A DNA stretch of 17,855 bases from CAJKWP01 sp964554475 (GTDB taxonomy: Bacteria > Bacillota > Clostridia > Christensenellales > UBA1242): NCBI GenBank assembly GCA_964554475.1, contig CAZKOT010000025.1, positions 1 through 17,855 on the forward strand, read 5' to 3'. Below the pieces are notes generated by a model that was given only the letters and a program-made list of their open reading frames with translations, was not told the origin of the DNA and made no database searches. Made by a program: the position numbers and the translations under genes. Positions 1-11,200 of the stretch are shown here, piece by piece. The number at the start of each line of letters is the position of its first letter. Position 1 is the stretch's first letter.

Positions 1-1125
1 GGTTTGTACAAAAATTGCCGAGTTAGAATATCCCCCGTTTGAATTATTAACGAGCAATAAGTTTAATGAAATAACCGATGCATTGTTTGTGTTTATAATT
101 GAACTGTTGTTTGACAATCCATAAAACGCAATTAAATTTCCGTTACCTGTAATTTTTCCGCTTAATGTTTCAACGAAAAATCCGCTTACCAAATTCTTCA
201 AATTAATTTTTTTGTTAATTAAAATATTGTTTGTTAAATCAAACACTCCCGATTCAAGTTCTGTTTCAGTTCGAGCATTTAAAAATTGTGCTTCTGTGTT
301 TACTATTAAAGGTTTTGCACTAGTACCATTTCCGCCCGTCCAAGATGGATTTTCATTTCCAATTGAAATTAAATTATTAAGTTGACTAAGACTTTCAAAA
401 TTTGTTGTTGGGGTTATTGTCCCATCAATTTTGCTTACATGCCCCCTGTTAAAAGAATTAACTATTGTTCCTCCAAAACTAATTGAAGCAACTGTTTGAG
501 CATAAACAAATCCGGAATTAATGCAATCGGTAAGTGTCCCCGAAGTCGTACTTCCCGCAATTCCTCCCGCATTGGAATTTTGCGCTGTAACCGAAGCGGC
601 ATTAAGAGTTTTTGAAATAGCTGAATTATTAATTAAGTTTCCAACAATTCCTCCTGCGTAAGAAGAAGATAAAGCAGATCTATTTGTAACATTCACTCCA
701 AGATTATAACAATTTACAATAATAGAACCGCCATCTAATTTTCCAGTAAAAGCACCAATTATCGCCGTTCCATTTATTTCTCCCTGTGCTAAGAACAAAT
801 TTTTTATTGTGCTGTTTGTAACTGTTTTAAAAAATCCTTCAAAACTGTCTTGTGAATTCACCCGCATTCCTGAAATTGTTTTTTCATTTCCGTCAAACTC
901 AATATTTGAAACAGCAAAACTTTCCCAATTTGCTTCAGTTAAAGAGGCAACTTCACCGGCAAAAGGAATTTGTGTAAAACTTGTTGAATTCAAATTGTCA
1001 ACAACACCCATTTCTTTTGTTATTTCAATATCGTTTGTTAAAACATAATTGAATTTAATTGAAGGGTCGCCACTAACAATAGTTTGAAGCTTACCAATAT
1101 TTGGAATCATATTCTTACCATCAAC
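1..1125 (-). repeat. Sixth GLUG module and the start of a seventh, running off the left edge
   Basis: Beyond the gap a fifth module ends at about 1160 (GYPSFGNG). A sixth opens with NMIPNIGKLQTI, NYVLTNDIEI and EFDGNEKTISGM. It carries AGGIVGN, AGGIAGS and a degenerate FGGTIVN, and ends with NPSWTGGNGTSAKPLIV near 350-300. That end signature runs directly into a new opening, NTEAQFLNAR, then NNILINKKINL and LSGKITGNGNLIAFYGL. This marks a seventh module whose GLUG repeats would lie past position 1. Modules here are shorter and more closely packed than those before the gap. Confidence 0.68.
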
Positions 1126-2187
1126 AATTGTTGACGGACGCATAAAATTAAAGTGCTCACCACTGCCGTAGCCATTTCCAAAAGAAGGATAACCAAAATT
1201 TATATCTTTGTTATAAACCCAGTTAAAATAATAAGTTGATGTTGAACCATTTTCCTGTCCCATTAAAGTTGTTCCATTTGTTGCAATTTGATTTGTAATT
1301 TTTCTTTGAGATTCTAAAAGCGTTTGAACTGCCGTATCCGTTGGAGATTGCTGAGATTGTAAATTATTAATTACTCCAGTTGCATAGACATCATAAAAAC
1401 AAGAGTTGTCGGCATAATTACCAAAAACATAAGCATTTTTTATAATATTTTTAGCGTATGTATCATTTTCTGAATCATAAGTTTGACTTGCTTTGTGTGC
1501 CTGTGCAATTGAGTAGCAATTTCTAACCATAGGATTACCCTCGGTTGCTTCGGGATAAGCATTCAAATCTTTTGCATCAAAACTGAAAGCATAAACAATT
1601 CCATAAAGTCCTGAAAGAACTCCACTTGAATAAGAATGCGAAATGTCTCCCTCATTTAAGCCAACAAAACCTCCTGTCATTGCATTAAAATAAATATGAG
1701 GGATTTCCGGAGGCGTTCCTGCAGTTTTAATTTCATTTTTATCTGTTAAATTAACGAGATTAACAGCAGTAAAACTATCGCCAATCTGCCCCTTGTTTAA
1801 ACCGACTAAACCGCCCACATAATCAATTTGATTGGTAAAAATTTCTGCAAATTTATCATATTTTCCTGTTTTATCAGTGCTATATTCAGTTTTACCAACA
1901 ACACTGCAGTTATAAATTATACCTTCATTCACAGCAGACAATGGTCCGTAGAATGAACGTGAAATTAAATTAACATCATCAAGAATTTTTATTTCATAAT
2001 CATAAGGGGTTGGATAAATAATTTGTTTTTGTTTGCTTATTGCTGGATTAATAACAACTCCAGAAACAAACGAAGAATCATTAATAACATCAAATAATCT
2101 TCCCCCTTGAGTTGAACCATCATCTACATCTAGAGTTCCGCTTACATCAATTTCCGCACCGTCACCGACTATTGCGAGACTGTTTAA
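1..2187 (-). CDS. Continuation of the giant GLUG-repeat lipoprotein after the gap (partial, open at both ends)
   Basis: Reading the minus strand in codons whose high coordinate is a multiple of three gives 729 codons without a stop, from 2187 down to 1. The product has the same composition and motifs as the protein before the gap: VGGLVGLNKG near 1810, TGGFVGLNEG near 1670, AGGIVGN near 655 and AGGIAGS near 560. There is also a new module start of the form NYVLTNDIEI (about 1050), then EFDGNEKTISGM (about 900) and STIKNLFLAQG (about 810). A typical module end, NFGYPSFGNG, lies at about 1200-1160. No start codon or ribosome binding site begins this stretch next to the gap, so it is best read as the same gene. 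Its frame differs from that before the gap, which only means that the true gap is not 100 bases long. Two genes separated by a longer hidden interval cannot be excluded. The gene runs off the left edge, so the C-terminus is unknown. Confidence 0.87.
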
Positions 2188-2188
2188 A

Positions 2189-2288
2189 NNNNNNNNNNNN
2201 NNNNNNNNNNNNNNNNNNNNNNNNNNNNNNNNNNNNNNNNNNNNNNNNNNNNNNNNNNNNNNNNNNNNNNNNNNNNNNNNNNNNNNNN
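2189..2288. other. Scaffold gap of 100 N
   Basis: This is a run of exactly 100 undetermined bases, the usual placeholder for a gap of unknown size joined by read pairs. It falls inside the giant repeat gene, where short-read assembly would be expected to break. If one gene crosses it without a frameshift, the true length must leave remainder 2 on division by 3. The TAA seen at 2184-2186 is in frame only if the gap is taken as exactly 100 bases, and it should not be used as the gene end. Confidence 0.97.
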
Positions 2289-5200
2289 ATTTGTATTAAC
2301 AATATTAGGATTTAATTTGTGACCGACTGTTCCCGTCATATTTTGTATAAGACTTGCTTCACTTGAAACTGTCGGGTCGCTTAAAATATTTTTATAAGTT
2401 TGATTTATAGAAAAAGGTTCTGAATCATTTCCAAATAAATCAGTTGCAAGGTTTAATTGACTACTATAAACATTGTTTGTTGAAGATGGAGAATATTCTT
2501 CACCAGAAATTGCTCCAATAAAGAAATTATTTGATTTTCTGGTTGTATAAAGAGTTGTTAAACATTTGTTTGAATTTATTAATACTCTTGAATTTCCTTC
2601 ACCTATTATTCCGCCTAAATATAAATAATCTGTAACGCTGTAACTTGTTTCAACAACTTCAATGTCAGTATAAGCAAGGTTTGAATCAATAAGAATACCA
2701 CCCTGTATTGTATCAGAAGGAATATTCCCATTTCCGCTTCCAATAATTCCACCTAAAGCAAGAACGGTTTCATTTGATATTGTTCCTCCAAATCTTTCTG
2801 CTTTTATTACTCCTCCAGCAAAAGAATTAATAATTTTCAAAGAATTTATTGGAGAAAGAGAGGTAATTGGAGATATTTTTGAACCAATAACTCCACCGGC
2901 ATAAATATATTTGTGATCTTGAATATCAAAATAGCCGTCAAATCTAAAATTGTTTATTATTGAATAAAATAATCCGCTATCACTACCCGAAATTGAATCT
3001 TCAAAAAATCCAACTGCACCGCCTAGATATGCAATTTGTGAAGTTGAAGTTACTTCACTAACAGTGTTTAACTTATCAATTACAATAACATTGAAAAAAT
3101 CTGTTACTGTTACGTTTGCAATTCCAACATGACTTGATCTTCCAATTATTCCTCCAATTTTTACCTCATGGTCAAAACCTCTCAAATCAACAAAGTTTGA
3201 AGATTTTCCTAATGGCAATGTGGTTCCAATTGTAACAAATTGAACATTTGAATTACCAGTTACAAATCCTGCAACCCCTCCAATATTAAAACCTTCAACG
3301 ACTGTTATTTCTTGTGCTGGTTTAGACAAATTATTAATTTTTATAGGACAATATATTTCAAGATTTCCACTTTGACTTATTCCCACCAATCCTTCCACGC
3401 TTAATGATGTTGCTGTGCCGATAAATCCTCCAGCATTCACTTCTTTGTATTTTGCACCCGTTCCATCATCATTTTTTCCGGCATTAATAGCACAATTTAT
3501 TTTTACACCGCTTGAAAAATCAGAAGTGTAAACCGAATAACCGCTTCCACCAATTGAGCCAATATTTAATTTATAAATTGAATTTGGAAGTATTAATTCC
3601 TCTTCATTATCGGGATTTAATTGCCATGCATTTGCATTAAATTTCAATTTGACATTATTAGCTAAATAATCAAATTGAGGTAAATTTTGCGATATTTCAA
3701 CCTCGCCAGTAGCTTTTCCAAAAAAACCTCCAATGTTAATTTCAATAACAGGTTCATCTCTATAGTCTCCAAAATTAACATCTAATCCTTCAACAATAAC
3801 GCCTTTTTCTTCACTAATACTACCAGTTATATTAATTTTAATATTTTTAAATTGCGTACTTCTTTCATTTTTAACAAATCCAACTAAAACACCTGCAGAA
3901 AAAGCTTGTTCTTCAAGTGCAGAAAACAAAGTTAATTTCAAATTAACAGGTGAAGTAGAATTTGTAACATTAATTATTTCAAATAAACAATTTTCAGCAA
4001 TTCCTGCAAGTAAGCCCATATTATTAACAGGTGTTGAACTTGAAAAATCATTTCCAATTACACAATCATTAAGAATTAAATTTCGAAATACAACTCCTCT
4101 TGCTGTTGATGCTAAAATTGCATTAGAATCCATACCACCTGAGCCATCACTTTCTCGTGTTTTTCCACAATCTTCTAAAATAAAATCAGCAAAAACTGCT
4201 CCATTGCTTGCAAGAGTTACAAGTGAAGTTGAAACATTTAAGTTTTTTAGTCCAAATTTTGGCACTCCTTCGTCATAAAATTCACTTGATTGAGGGGGAA
4301 TATAACCTTTCAAAATTCCCCTGAAGTTTGATATGTCAAGGTCTCCATCAACAATAGACGAGCAATCAATTAAAACTTTTTCACTACCATTTAATCCCTT
4401 TCCAATTATAATAAAAGTTTTATCTGGATATTTCGCCATAAGTTTCAAATCATCAGCCACTATAATGGGTATAACTGAACCCGAAACAGTAAATTGAATG
4501 TTTGGAAGTAGTTGACCGCTCGGTTTGTTCCATTTTAAAGCGTCCCAATTATTATTTCTAAAAATAACATTCATATAACTATCATCAACTAAAGGATTTC
4601 CGATTGAATTAAAAGTTTCAATTTTATTTGAAACAGTAACAATTTCATTTGTTTCTAACACAAGATTTCTAACTGTTTTATAGCCAGAACGATTTGGGGA
4701 ATAAGTTACTCCTCCAACTGTAAAATTGCTTAAAACATAATTTTTGGGGTCATTTGCATCTCCACTTTCTTCATTAACCATAATAATAAAGTCAACAGTA
4801 ACATTTTCATCAGGAATAAAATCCTTAACTTCATTAACACGATCTGAGGTAAAAAATTTGTAAATATCAAAATACTCAGTTTCACCACCTTCACCTAATT
4901 GTGAATATTGTTTAACATATGTCATTGCAAAAACATCATAAACATATTTTAAAGTGTTTGTTGATGAACCTATTGTTTCAGTTAAATCAGATTGTTCTGT
5001 CCAATCTCTATTTAAGAAATTAACAGCATTAACTCCGTTAAATGAAATATTTTTCTCAATTCCGTCCTCATCTTTTTCCCATGCAAAATATTGTAAAAAT
5101 CCTGCAATTCCACCAGCATAACCCTTAACACCATCAAAATTATCATATCCAAAATCATTTGAAGTTAAATAAGTGGAAGCAGATAGTTTGAGTTCTGAAT

Positions 5201-8200
5201 CACTGTGAACTTCAGGATTAGTGGAAACAATTGAAACATCAGATGCTTTGACATCACCAAAAGCATAAACCTCATCCAACATAATTCTGCCGGTTTTATT
5301 TTCAGATTCAACAAAATCACCTATTCCGCCAAACAATCCTCCAACAAAAGCCGCTTTTGTGTTGATTACATTTGCTCTTGAGAAACTATTTGAAATCGTA
5401 CCACTATAAAGTTGACCGATTAATCCACCTACAAAAATAGGACTGTTATTGTTTAACGCACTCATAAACAAAGACATATTACCTTTATTTTGATTAGTTC
5501 CACTGTAATATGCAGTCAAATTATTTTCAATAATTCTTTGATCCGCTGAAGAATGCTCAATTTTTGATTGAGTTAAATCTCCATGATTTTCTCCTATAAT
5601 TCCTCCAGCGGCATACTTATATGAAATTATTTTTTGATTATATATTCCATTAATAGAACTCATTTCATAAGTTGCATCACGAATTGAGGTTTGAATACCA
5701 CTGTAACCTATTACTCCACCAACAGTTCCTCCAACAATTTGATTAATTCCGTAAACATGGAGAGATTGAACTTGTGAAAATGAAAGAACAGTTAACGGAG
5801 AGTAAGCATCATAATATGAAGATTCCAAAACAAACAGGTCAACAATTCCAACAATACCACCTGCATAGCTTAATTGTTGATTGTCAATCTGATCGAGAGA
5901 GATTTTTCTTTGATAAAATTGTCTGAGAATTAGGGGTTCGTAATTACCTGCAACAACAGAAATATTAGTGGTTTCTAAACCGACCAAACTTGAATCGCCC
6001 GAAACCAAACCAACAATACCACCAACAACATTTTGGCCAATAATAACAGCACTTTGCGATGAATTTATTGATTTAAGAGTTATGTTAACCAAACTTGCAT
6101 TTTCAACTGCACCGGCAACAGCACCAACATTTTCGACATTTTGAGCACTGGCTTCGGAAAGAGTAATTTCAAGATTTTTTATTATTGAATTACTTTCAAC
6201 TGTTGAAAACATACCATAATATTTTCGATTTTCACTACTATCCAAAACAAGTTCAAGGTTTGAAATAATAAGTGAATTTCCATCAAAAACAGCAGAATTA
6301 ATTAAACGCATTTCTGAGGAAGACAATTTGTCATCATCAGTTGATTCTATTTCACTTAAATCAATATTATTAACAAGTCTGTAATTTCCAAAAACTGTTT
6401 TATTCTCTATATTAAAATAATACTTTATTGCAGTGCTTGTTGCCTTTCCAAAAACATTGTTGAATTCTTGAGCACTTCTAATTATTATTGGGTTTTTATA
6501 AGAACCATAAGCATAACCTTCTCTATAAGGCATTATGATGCTATCATCTGAAAGAAGCACAACCGAGCGACTAGAAACTGCAATTTGATTAGCACTTACT
6601 AAATCGGGTCCTTTGCTTGTCATAATCCAAACACCATCAAAAGAATTTAATGTAGCAAAAGACAATCCATAAAACACATCAGGATCGGAAAAACTATCAA
6701 CTTTTAAAACACCCGAAGTATATAGTGTTTCAATGTCTTCACCTTGATAAGTTGCTGTTGAATCAACTGGATTATAGTAATAACAATTTTTAAATGTTCC
6801 CGTGTTTAAAAGGTCTCCTTGTTCATTCACACCACTAAAAAACATTTGCGTTGTCAAACTGTTTTCAATTAAAGATGATGAATAAGCATTGGTTACAATT
6901 CCGCTGTTAATGTAAACAAAACCAGCGCTGTATCTTCCGCTTATTCCTGTTGTTGCAGACATATCTTTAAGCATTATATTACTGTAGCAATCGGAAATAA
7001 TTGAAGAATTGTTATAAACAAAACCCGCACCAATGCTTGAAGTTGAAATACCCGAACCAGTTGTTCTTATTTCATTAGGTGTGATTTGAGAATAATTTCC
7101 TTTTGCATAAGAAAGTGAAATTTTACCTGAATTTGTGATGGTAAAACCAGCTGTATAAGTTTCCATACCAACCGAAGTATTATTAACAATTGAAATTTTG
7201 TTTGCAAAACAACTTGCAATATTACCATTGTTTGAGTAAACAAAACCAGCAATGCTTCCCTGTCCATAAAGAGTGAAAAGCGAAAGATTATGAACACCAG
7301 CTTGAAGAACTCCAACAGTGGCAATTGTTAAAGTTGAACCCCCAACTCTACTATTTGTAATCGCTCCTTCAAAATTATTTTCAATGACAAAACCCGCAAG
7401 ACTGCTTGAAATGTTGCTTGTAATACTGCCCATTGTGTAATTAAGTCTTAATCCGACAGGAGCAGAAGGATTAGGCAGTAAAGGATTTGTTTTTATTGCA
7501 ATAACTTGACAGTTTGAAATTATGCCCGAATTACTAATTGCAAAACCAGCAAAATTAATATTACGATAAACCGCCGTGTCAATATTAACGGTTGATAAAT
7601 GATAATAGTTTACTGTTACATTTTTTAACGTTGTTTGAGATAAAACCGATGTAAAAAGTGCAAGATTAATTGAAGATTGCCCTGCAGATGCTGGAATTAA
7701 ATTAAAATTTCTAATTGTTATTATTTTATTGTTTCCATCAAAACTTCTTATTGCCGAAGTGTCAAAAGGAGTATAATTTGTTAACTCAATATCATTCATT
7801 AAAATATAATCTTGAGGAGCAGTTTGACCTTTTAAAGAAAGAAAATCGGCAGCTGTCGAGATTTGCATAGGTTGATCTTCATCAGTATAATTTGAAACCC
7901 TAATTGTGAAAAAATACTCAATTTGTTTTTTTGCTCCAGAAGGCGTTAAATATGAAAAAACAAATTTCATATTTTGACTTCCAATTCTATTTCCCTTTAT
8001 TCGTAATTCAGCCCCTGAAGGAGCTGTCGAAGAAATGCCATTTCCTGCATACTCAAATAATATATAAGGATTAGACGGGAGTAAAACTGTACCTGTCAAA
8101 GTGTTTAAAACCTTATCAGCTGTTCCGTTTGGATTAACGTAATAAAGATTATTTAAGAAATTTTTATAAATTAAATTATCACTATCACCTTCATTATAAT

Positions 8201-11200
8201 TCAAAATATATTTAGAACCTGATCCAAGTGGTTCTTCATTATAAAAATAATTATGCTGCTTGAAAAATGCTACTTTTTCAAATAACACTCTTACCGCTTC
8301 AACAAGAAGAGGTTTTGTTTGAGGGGGATCTGCCCAAGAAGTTGTTTGAAAATCAAAATCTAAGACTTCAGTTAATCCCATGTAAACATCAAGGATATTT
8401 TTGTTTTCTGAATCAACGTTTAAGTTAATATTTTCAATCAAAAAATCAACAACAACCACTGTAACATAAGAACTGACTTCTTCGTAAACTCCGTCGATAA
8501 CTCTACTAACTGAGGCACGAATCATAAAAATTGGTTGCACACAATTAATAAATTCAACATCCTCCGAAACTGTAACATCACAAGTGAAAATTTTTAAGTT
8601 ACGAACCTCATCAATTGTTTCGGTCATAACACCTAAACTAACCCCTCGCAATTGACTTCCCGCTCCACTAGCAACAATTGTTGGAGCAATTAAAGTTTGA
8701 CTTGTTTCAAGAGTTATTTGTATTTGAGCTTTTTGTCCTTTTGCAATTAAGATTTCACTTTCACCATTAATTTTGATTTCAGCAGAAATTAAAGGCCGTG
8801 AGACAATTAAATACGTATTTGATTTTATAGGCTCACCTGCTGAATTAAACAATCTTGCAGTAATTGTAAATATTGTGTCTTGTAAAACGGTTACTGGAAC
8901 AGTCAAGTAAAAATTAAAAGTACCCAGTGTTAATTGTCCTAATTTATCAGATAAATTTGCATAACTTTTGTACACTCTAATACCATTATTTATAATCTCA
9001 TAACCGGTTGTTTTTCTGAGATATCTAATTTGTGTTGATTGAAGTGAATCAGGATTTACCTCTAACAATTGCATTATAATCGAATTTCCTTGAGCAACAG
9101 AACTTGTCAATTCAATGTATTGATAATTTGCATAATTTGGAAACAAATTAACTGAAAGAAGTGCCGAGGCACCAGGTTGAATAACATTATTTGGTTCTGC
9201 GGAAAAGAGATAACCAAAATTAGCAGGATTTTCAGAAAAACCATCCCATCTTAAAAATTTATGACTTGTAAAGAAAATTCTATCAACCGATTGTGCTTGA
9301 AAATTTACAACAACGTCATCATAAACGCTTTCAAGAGAAGGATGAATACTTGACAAATTTGACTTAAATCTAAAAATTAGCTCCAAACCGGCAAATTCGT
9401 TTCTTTCTAAAAATTCTGAACTTACATTGGTTTGAAATGTGTAAATAACACGATAAAAATTACTATCTTCTATTTTTGTAATTTCAGATTGTAAAAGAGT
9501 TGGCAAAGTAAAAATGTCAAAATATTCTGTGTATGGATCAAATAAAACTCCGCCGTTACTATCAAAAATTTCATAAATTAAATATTCTTCAACAATATAA
9601 TTTTCACCTTCTTCTGTAACCTTATCAGTAATCAACTCTATTTCAAAAACAATTGGATCATCAGGCATAATTTGAATGTCACTAACATTAGCGTCAATAT
9701 TTTCAACCCCTTTAAATGTTGAAATATAAAACCTGTGAGTAAATCTTAAAACAAGTAGTTCATTTAATATTTCTAATTCATTTTCATCTAAACGGATATC
9801 ATTAATTAATGGAGAAACATAAAATAAAATATAATTCTCAATTTCATTGGTGTTAATTATGTGAGTAAAATTTGAACTTGAGACAATATAATATTTTGTT
9901 TCATCAATAACCGGTACGCCACCATCTAAAGAATAACCCACAGGAAGTCTGTTTCCATCACCATCTATATATTCAAATAAAATTTGTTTTTCATTTTGCT
10001 TTAGAGGAATAATTCTATCAACAGCAACTCTTCCCGTTTCATATTCAGTAATCAAAGTCTCAGAGCGACCTTTTTTAATACTAATTTCGGAATCATCGTT
10101 TAAAATTTCTCCATTATAAACTACATTAAAATTTGAAATGTTATTAATAACAAAAACAGTATAATCTTTTTTTATTGTATAGTTATATTTTGAAAAGACT
10201 GTTAAAGTAACAACCCCGGTTTTTAAAAGTGACAATGAATTTGAGGTTGAAGTAAGAATTTTTTCTTCATTAAAAAGTGTTGCTGAAACTCTAATACCAG
10301 TTGAATTTGTCAAATTAAACAACTTATTAAAACTAATTGTGTTCCAACTCTTAATAACCGCGTTTTCAAAACTTGTTGTAGTGATATAATCATCTTTTTC
10401 ATAAAGGAAAAAAACAACATTATTTCCATTAACTAATGAAAAATTTGAATTTGAAATATTAATTCCACTTAAACTTAAAGGTGCAGTTTCATTTGTAAAA
10501 TCACCGAAAAACGGATAACCGTCATTAAAGTTAGCATCAATTCTCCAAACTGTTGCGCTGGGACCTGAAAGAAGAACTGAATTAGTTGTGTAATAAGTGT
10601 AAACATCAAGATCAAAAATAGTTTTTGCGTCAATTAAAATTGTTCCAATTGAATTGACAATAAAATATTGTGAAGCGTTCGAGGGAGATGAAGTATCATA
10701 ATAAAACGAATATGAATTTCTAATATAATATTCAGCTAATTCATTTTCTTCTTCTGAAATTTGATATTCTTCATTGCCAACAAAATTCCTAACATTAGTT
10801 CTTGCAAAATTTTGTAGAAGTCTTATTGTGGTCGGATTAACAATTTCACCAACAAAAGCTCCTGATTTTTCAATTCCAATAATACAATCTTCGTTGTGAT
10901 AACTGTAAACGAAACTCGTGTTAATTTGTCCTGCTTGTTCTAGTTTTCCAACTAGTCCTCCAACTACAGAATTACCAGAAATTTTACCGTAAGCAGAATC
11001 CCCTTCATAAGTGTAAAATTCAACTCTGCAACCACTAATTAATCCTATATTACGTCCTGCAATTCCTCCGACATTTACATTTCCACTAACACTACCAAAA
11101 AATTTAGAATTTAAAATTTGACCAGTTGTAAAATTTTGCCCAACAAGTCCACCAACATTGGTTAAATTTGAACTTAAACTACTACTTTCAAAACTATTTA

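Noticed and set aside
809..1048. Plus-strand open frame of 79 codons
   Set aside because: It lies opposite the giant gene's continuation, lacks a ribosome binding site, and has reversed repeat composition.
2184..2186. TAA stop codon of the giant gene
   Set aside because: It is in frame only if the gap is exactly 100 bases. In the frame that is open from 2187 to 1 these bases are not a stop.
7067..7324. Minus-strand open frame of 85 codons inside the giant gene
   Set aside because: It is a frame-shifted shadow of the second GLUG module, with no start signals.
2495..7560. Possible CRISPR or DNA tandem repeats suggested by recurring GG-rich codons
   Set aside because: The repetition is at protein level. 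The DNA copies differ in bases and spacing, with no constant repeat-spacer pattern.
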